Shown here one piece after another: positions 60,487 through 64,000 of a stretch of DNA of 64,000 bases. This DNA comes from Streptomyces sp. AC558_RSS880. GTDB taxonomy: Bacteria > Actinomycetota > Actinomycetes > Streptomycetales > Streptomycetaceae. Under the pieces are notes generated by a model. The model did not search any database. It saw only the letters and a program-made list of their open reading frames with translations, and was not told where the DNA came from. The first letter of the stretch is position 1. Each line of letters begins with the position of its first letter. A program made the translations under genes and the position numbers. The DNA is taken from positions 1 to 64,000 of the forward strand of contig NZ_JAGMUJ010000040.1 of NCBI RefSeq assembly GCF_019049255.1, given 5' to 3'.

Positions 60487-60881
60487 GGATCCTCCTCGGT
60501 AGCACCACGCGACGGTCTGGCGGACAGCCGCGTAACGTCTGTGTTCGTGAGACCTAACCGCGCCGGAGCAAAGAAAATGCCCCGGACGATCACAGGCGGG
60601 GTTCCTCGAACTACCGGAACACCGCCGCGATGATCACGGGGCGCACTTTCGGGCGGATCGCCGCCTCGGGACGGGACCGCCTGACCGGTGACCCGCCGCC
60701 CTGAGGGCGGTCAGGTGGGAGTTCGAAGCCTCCACTTGTGGGCCGGGCTCGTGAGCCGCGAGGCATACGGGTCCGACCGGTCGTTACACAAGGTTAGCAG
60801 CTCCCGGCGGGGCGCACCAACCGGCCGTCTCCCGCCTCCTGCTGTCAAGGGGGTCGTCCCGCTGCGCCTATCGTGTGGGGC
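60487..60881 (-). promoter_or_regulatory. infC promoter and long leader
   Basis: TTGGTG (60820-60815) and TAACCT (60796-60791), 18 bases apart, form a good promoter, giving a leader of about 300 bases before infC. Within it, a 5-bp GC hairpin (60579-60600) is followed on the minus strand by a T-rich run (complement of 60569-60576), like an attenuator. A second hairpin lies near 60695-60712. Confidence 0.5.
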
Positions 60882-61259
60882 ATGAGTGACACCTCCCCCT
60901 CGGACACCCCCGAGACCCCCGGCAACCCCGACTTCGACGCCATGGCCCGCGACATCGCCGAGGTCCCGGCCGTCGAGGTGATCGTGACGGTCGCCGTCAA
61001 CCTGATGAGCGCCGCCGCCGTGAAGCTCGGTCTGTCCGAGGAGGGCGACAAGTTCAAGGACCTGGACGAGGCCCGCAAGCTGGTGCACGCGCTGGCCGGT
61101 CTGCTGGACGCCTCCGCCACGGAGATCAGCTCGTTCCACGCGGCGCCGCTGCGCGACGGCCTGAAGTCGCTCCAGCTGGCGTTCCGCGAGGCCTCCCTGG
61201 TCCCGGACGAGCCCGGCCAGGGCCCGGGCGAGAAGTACACCGGGCCGCTCTACGGCTAG
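60882..61259 (+). CDS. DUF1844 protein, 125 aa
   Basis: The conserved core VEVIVTVAVNLMSAAAVKLGLSEEGDKFKDLDEARKLVHALAGLLD matches the DUF1844 family. ATG 60882 has no ribosome binding site but TATCGT at 60869-60874 lies 8 bases upstream, suggesting a leaderless message. It diverges from infC. Function unknown. Confidence 0.85.
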   Translation: MSDTSPSDTPETPGNPDFDAMARDIAEVPAVEVIVTVAVNLMSAAAVKLGLSEEGDKFKDLDEARKLVHALAGLLDASATEISSFHAAPLRDGLKSLQLAFREASLVPDEPGQGPGEKYTGPLYG

Positions 61260-61263
61260 GACG

Positions 61264-61995
61264 TCAGGGACGCACGTACAGGGGCTCGCCCGGGGGCGTG
61301 GTCCCGGCCGGCAGGACTGCCAGGTCGAGGCCGCGCACCAGGCGGGCCCTCAGCGTTTCGTCGGCGGCGAGCCGCTGGGCCACGGCGCGGGCGGCCTCGG
61401 CGACGGGGGCGTCCGGGCCGAGGACGAGGGCGAGAGTGCCGTCGGCCTGCCCGGGCCCGAGGTGGGCGCGCAGCACGGCGGGCTCCGCGGCGACGGCGGC
61501 CCGTACGGCCTCGATGACGGCCGGGTCGGCGAGCGGGTCGGTGCTCGTGCGGCCCTCGGCGAGTGCGAGCAGCGTGGGACCGGTCAGTTCGAAGGGCACA
61601 GGGCCGGACACGTCCAGGACGACCGTGTCCGCCTTCTCGTGCGCGGCGGCCTGCAGGGCCTGGTGCAGCGGTACGGCGACGGGGCGGGCCGCCGGGTCCC
61701 AGCGGGCGAGCGACTCGGTGGACGTGAAGGCGGGCAGGGCGGTGCGCCCACCGGCCTTCAGGGTCGGTACGGCCATGTCGCTGGTCTTCTCGCGGCGCAA
61801 GCCGTTCTCGTCCTCCTCCACCTCGCCGAGCAGGGCCACGACGGGGACGAGCAGCCGGGCGCCCTTGAGCGCCTCCAGGACGGGGCCGACGGCGTCGCCG
61901 TCCTCGGCCCAGGCGGCGAGCGCGGCGCTCAGCCGGGGGTCGGCGGAGCCGTCGTCGTCGCGGAACGGGGAGTCGGGAATGTTCTTGTTCGCCAC
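61264..61995 (-). CDS. SseB-family protein, 243 aa
   Basis: The protein starts VANKNIPDSPFRDDDGSADP and has FTSTESLARWDPAARPVAVPLHQAL, a typical SseB N-terminal half, and a C-terminal repeat-like half (LGPDAPVAEAARAVAQRLA). These proteins bind partner proteins in other systems; role here unknown. GTG 61995 is chosen, GTG 62001 is possible. Convergent with the DUF1844 gene, with four bases between stops. Confidence 0.8.
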   Translation of the reverse strand: MANKNIPDSPFRDDDGSADPRLSAALAAWAEDGDAVGPVLEALKGARLLVPVVALLGEVEEDENGLRREKTSDMAVPTLKAGGRTALPAFTSTESLARWDPAARPVAVPLHQALQAAAHEKADTVVLDVSGPVPFELTGPTLLALAEGRTSTDPLADPAVIEAVRAAVAAEPAVLRAHLGPGQADGTLALVLGPDAPVAEAARAVAQRLAADETLRARLVRGLDLAVLPAGTTPPGEPLYVRP

Positions 61996-62113
61996 GGTCA
62001 CCGACCCTATCGGGGAAGAACAGAGCGTTCCTCGGACGCCTTCCATTGACTTTTAAGCCAGGTCTCACTCCAGCACTACAATCCGCACAGCCGATGTACC
62101 GATCATTGCGGGC

Positions 62114-63127
62114 ATGCCCTCCCACAGCGGACCACCGCGGCACCGTCGTGCCCGACGGTCGCAGCATCGCGGCCGTCGTGCCCGACGGCCGCGGCGTCGC
62201 GCCCTGCTGCCCCTCGCGCTCACCCTGATCGTCGTCGGGGGCGGCGCGACGGCCGGTGTGATGTACATGGGCGCGTGGACGCGTCCGCGGGCGGAGCCCG
62301 TGTCCCCGTCGGCGTCCTCGTCGGTCTCGCGGGCGGCGGACAAGGAGGAAGCGGTGGAGAGCGCGACGAACGCGGCGGTGGACCGGGGCGCACTGCTGGC
62401 GACGGCCATGAAGTCGGTGGCCGTGGCGGACGGCACCGAGGTGTCGGTGGTGGTGCTCGACCAGGACTCCGGGGAGTCGGCCTCGTACGGGGCGGGCGCC
62501 TTCGACACGGCGAGCATCGTCAAGGTCGACATCCTGGCGGCGCTGCTGCTCCAGGCGCAGGACGCGGGGCGGACACTGACCGCCGAGGAGAAGACGTACG
62601 CCGCCGACATGATCGAGAACAGTGACAACGACTCCACGTCGGCGCTGTGGCGGGCGATCGGGACGGCGGACGGGCTCGACGCCGCGAACGAGCGGTTCGG
62701 GCTGACGGAGACGGTGGGCGGGGACGGTCCCGTGTGGGGGGTGACGCAGACCACGGCCGCCGACCAGATCGCGCTGCTGCAACAGGTGTTCGGCACGGAG
62801 GGCTCAGAGCTGAGCGAGGCCTCACGGGCGTATGTGCGGGGGCTGATGGAGCGGATCGCCGTGGGGCAGCGGTGGGGTGTGTCGGCGGCGGCCGACGGTG
62901 CGGCGTGGGCGTTGAAGAACGGCTGGCTGCGGCGCAGCACCACCGGGCTGTGGGTGGTCAACAGCATCGGGCGGGTGACGGCAGGAGGCCACGACTACCT
63001 GGTGGCGGCGCTGTCGCAGGGCAACGCGACCCAGGAGACGGGGATCGCGCTGACCGAGGCCGCGGCGCGGGCGGCGGTGTCCGTGTTCACCGGGGACGGC
63101 GCGGCGGGGGGTCAGACCTCGTCGTAG
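62114..63127 (+). CDS. Beta-lactamase-fold serine hydrolase, membrane-anchored
   Basis: The 337-residue protein has a very basic N-terminus and one membrane segment (LLPLALTLIVVGGGATAGVMY). Active-site motifs are SIVK (about residue 137), SDN at IENSDNDS (about 173) and KNG in place of KTG. The class-A Glu166-type loop is not visible. It may be a D-Ala-D-Ala-processing or unknown hydrolase rather than a lactamase. A TACAAT box is at 62077-62082. The 3' end overlaps the mycosin gene by 16 bases. Confidence 0.8.
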   Translation: MPSHSGPPRHRRARRSQHRGRRARRPRRRALLPLALTLIVVGGGATAGVMYMGAWTRPRAEPVSPSASSSVSRAADKEEAVESATNAAVDRGALLATAMKSVAVADGTEVSVVVLDQDSGESASYGAGAFDTASIVKVDILAALLLQAQDAGRTLTAEEKTYAADMIENSDNDSTSALWRAIGTADGLDAANERFGLTETVGGDGPVWGVTQTTAADQIALLQQVFGTEGSELSEASRAYVRGLMERIAVGQRWGVSAAADGAAWALKNGWLRRSTTGLWVVNSIGRVTAGGHDYLVAALSQGNATQETGIALTEAAARAAVSVFTGDGAAGGQTSS

Positions 63128-64000
63128 CGGGTGCGGCGGCCGCGCCAGAGGACCACCGCGGCGACCAGCAGCACGCCGCCGGCGCTGCCCGCCAGGGGGG
63201 CCGCCCAGTCGGCGGTGTCGTCGTCGGAGTCGGCGGTGTCCGGGCCGGGACCGAAGTACTTCTCGCCGTACGCCGCCGGCTTCAGGCCCTCCGGCTCCAG
63301 CCGGGACGCGGCCTCGATCGCGGCGGCCGGGTCGATGAAGCCGAAGCCGCGGGAGTCGTCGCGGCCGTCGGCGGGGGCGTTGCGGGCGGTGTCCTCCAGG
63401 AGCCGCTTGATCTGGGCCGGGGTCAGGTCCGGGTGGGCCGCCTTGACCAGGGCGACGGCGCCGGAGACGAACGCGGCGGCGGCGCTGGTGCCCCAGCCCT
63501 CGTAGTACTTGTGGTCGGGCGCGGCGATGATCACGTCGACGCCGGGGGCGCTGACCGTGGCGTACCAGCGGCGGGTGGAGAACGGGGCGCGGGTGCCGTA
63601 GCGGTCGACGGCGGTGGCGGCTATGACGCCCGGGTAGGCGGCCGGGTAGGAGATGTGGTCGCCCTTCTCGCCGCCGTTCCCGGCGGAGGCGACGACGGTC
63701 ACGCCCTTGCGCAGGGCGTACTGGATGGCCTGGTCCTCGCCGGGTTCGGGGTGCGCGGAGGCGGAGTCGTCGCCGAGGGAGAGGTTGATGACGTCGGCGC
63801 CGTGGTCGGCGGCCCAGCGGATGCCCTCGGCGAGGGCGTTGCCGCGGGTCTTGCGGGCCTCGGCGCGGGAGGGGTCGTCGTCCTCCAGGATCACGCGGAC
63901 GGGGAGGATCTTCGCCTCGGGCGCGATGCCCATGACGCCGTCGGCGTTGCCGGGGCCGTGTCCGTGGCCGGCGATGATGCCGGCCATGGAGGTGCCGTGG
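63112..64000 (-). CDS. Type VII secretion-associated serine protease (mycosin), 5' end cut by window
   Basis: The open part encodes 295 residues. The catalytic His lies in HGTSMAGIIAGHGHG at the window edge and the catalytic Ser in GWGTSAAAAFVSGAVALVK. The C-terminus has a Pro/Gly/Asp-rich linker, one membrane helix (AGSAGGVLLVAAVVLW) and a basic tail, as in mycosins. The catalytic Asp and signal peptide are outside the window. Mycosins are core subunits of ESX systems; other ESX genes may lie further on. Confidence 0.9.
   Translation of the reverse strand, partial: HGTSMAGIIAGHGHGPGNADGVMGIAPEAKILPVRVILEDDDPSRAEARKTRGNALAEGIRWAADHGADVINLSLGDDSASAHPEPGEDQAIQYALRKGVTVVASAGNGGEKGDHISYPAAYPGVIAATAVDRYGTRAPFSTRRWYATVSAPGVDVIIAAPDHKYYEGWGTSAAAAFVSGAVALVKAAHPDLTPAQIKRLLEDTARNAPADGRDDSRGFGFIDPAAAIEAASRLEPEGLKPAAYGEKYFGPGPDTADSDDDTADWAAPLAGSAGGVLLVAAVVLWRGRRTRYDEV

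Noticed and set aside
62077..62082. A complete -35/-10 promoter for the serine hydrolase
   Set aside because: The nearest TTGACT is 25 bases from the TACAAT box, too far; only the -10 is credible.

Overview
The window is chromosomal DNA of a Streptomyces species. The evidence is the very high GC with strong GC3 bias, frequent GTG/TTG starts, GTGA/ATGA gene overlaps, leaderless-looking promoters, and gene content typical of the genus: an ESX-like WXG cassette, a mycosin, an NsdA-like regulator, a SpoIIE-type phosphatase and a Tat-exported GlpQ. No rRNA, tRNA, CRISPR array, prophage or complete IS element is visible. Almost everything is core-type chromosome with a few accessory cassettes.

Layout. 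1-3 kb: a truncated phosphotransferase, two small conserved proteins and a membrane-anchored Ser/Thr kinase. 3-10.7 kb: a minus-strand corrinoid/siroheme block (cobL, a giant bluB-cobT fusion, a CysG-type gene, a SpoU methyltransferase). 10.8-14.6 kb: an acetyltransferase and the metNIQ methionine importer, preceded by a small Cys/Met-rich leader ORF that has not been annotated before here. 14.6-19.6 kb: HAD phosphatase, small membrane proteins, an acetyltransferase, a sigma-like protein, glpQ with a candidate PHO box, and a PlsC-type acyltransferase. 19.7-22.9 kb: DHA2 efflux pump, its TetR regulator with a clear operator, and an aldo/keto reductase. 23-26 kb: argH and argG with ARG boxes. 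26-31 kb: a secreted protein made of two nearly identical repeats, a PNPOx-like protein, and an operon for extracytoplasmic flavin electron transfer (ferric-reductase-like protein, twin FMN_bind protein, ApbE). 31-36 kb: argCJBDR with ARG boxes.

36-45 kb: GH51 arabinofuranosidase, a DUF6314-like protein, a histidine-phosphatase-fold protein lacking both catalytic histidines, acetyltransferase, a divergent MocR/EamA pair whose start codons overlap in a palindrome, DUF1918, a GHL10-type secreted hydrolase and a 3-hydroxyacyl-CoA dehydrogenase. 45-49 kb: a three-gene WXG/lipoprotein cassette. 49-52.5 kb: Nudix, NsdA-like regulator and SpoIIE phosphatase. 52.8-60.5 kb: the minus-strand infC-rpmI-rplT-trmH-kinase-pheS-pheT translation cluster; infC uses an AUC start behind a long leader with an attenuator-like hairpin. 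60.9-64 kb: DUF1844, SseB, a SIVK/SDN serine hydrolase and a mycosin cut by the window edge.

The arginine genes work as one regulon (ARG boxes before argC and argG, argR inside it). The cobalamin genes cover ring methylation and lower-ligand synthesis and attachment. Three families of dispersed intergenic repeats occupy many gene ends. The most promising less-described items are the metNIQ leader peptide, the WXG-lipoprotein cassette, the overlapping-start divergent pair, the disordered extension on BluB-CobT and a 20-codon atypical insertion in pheT.
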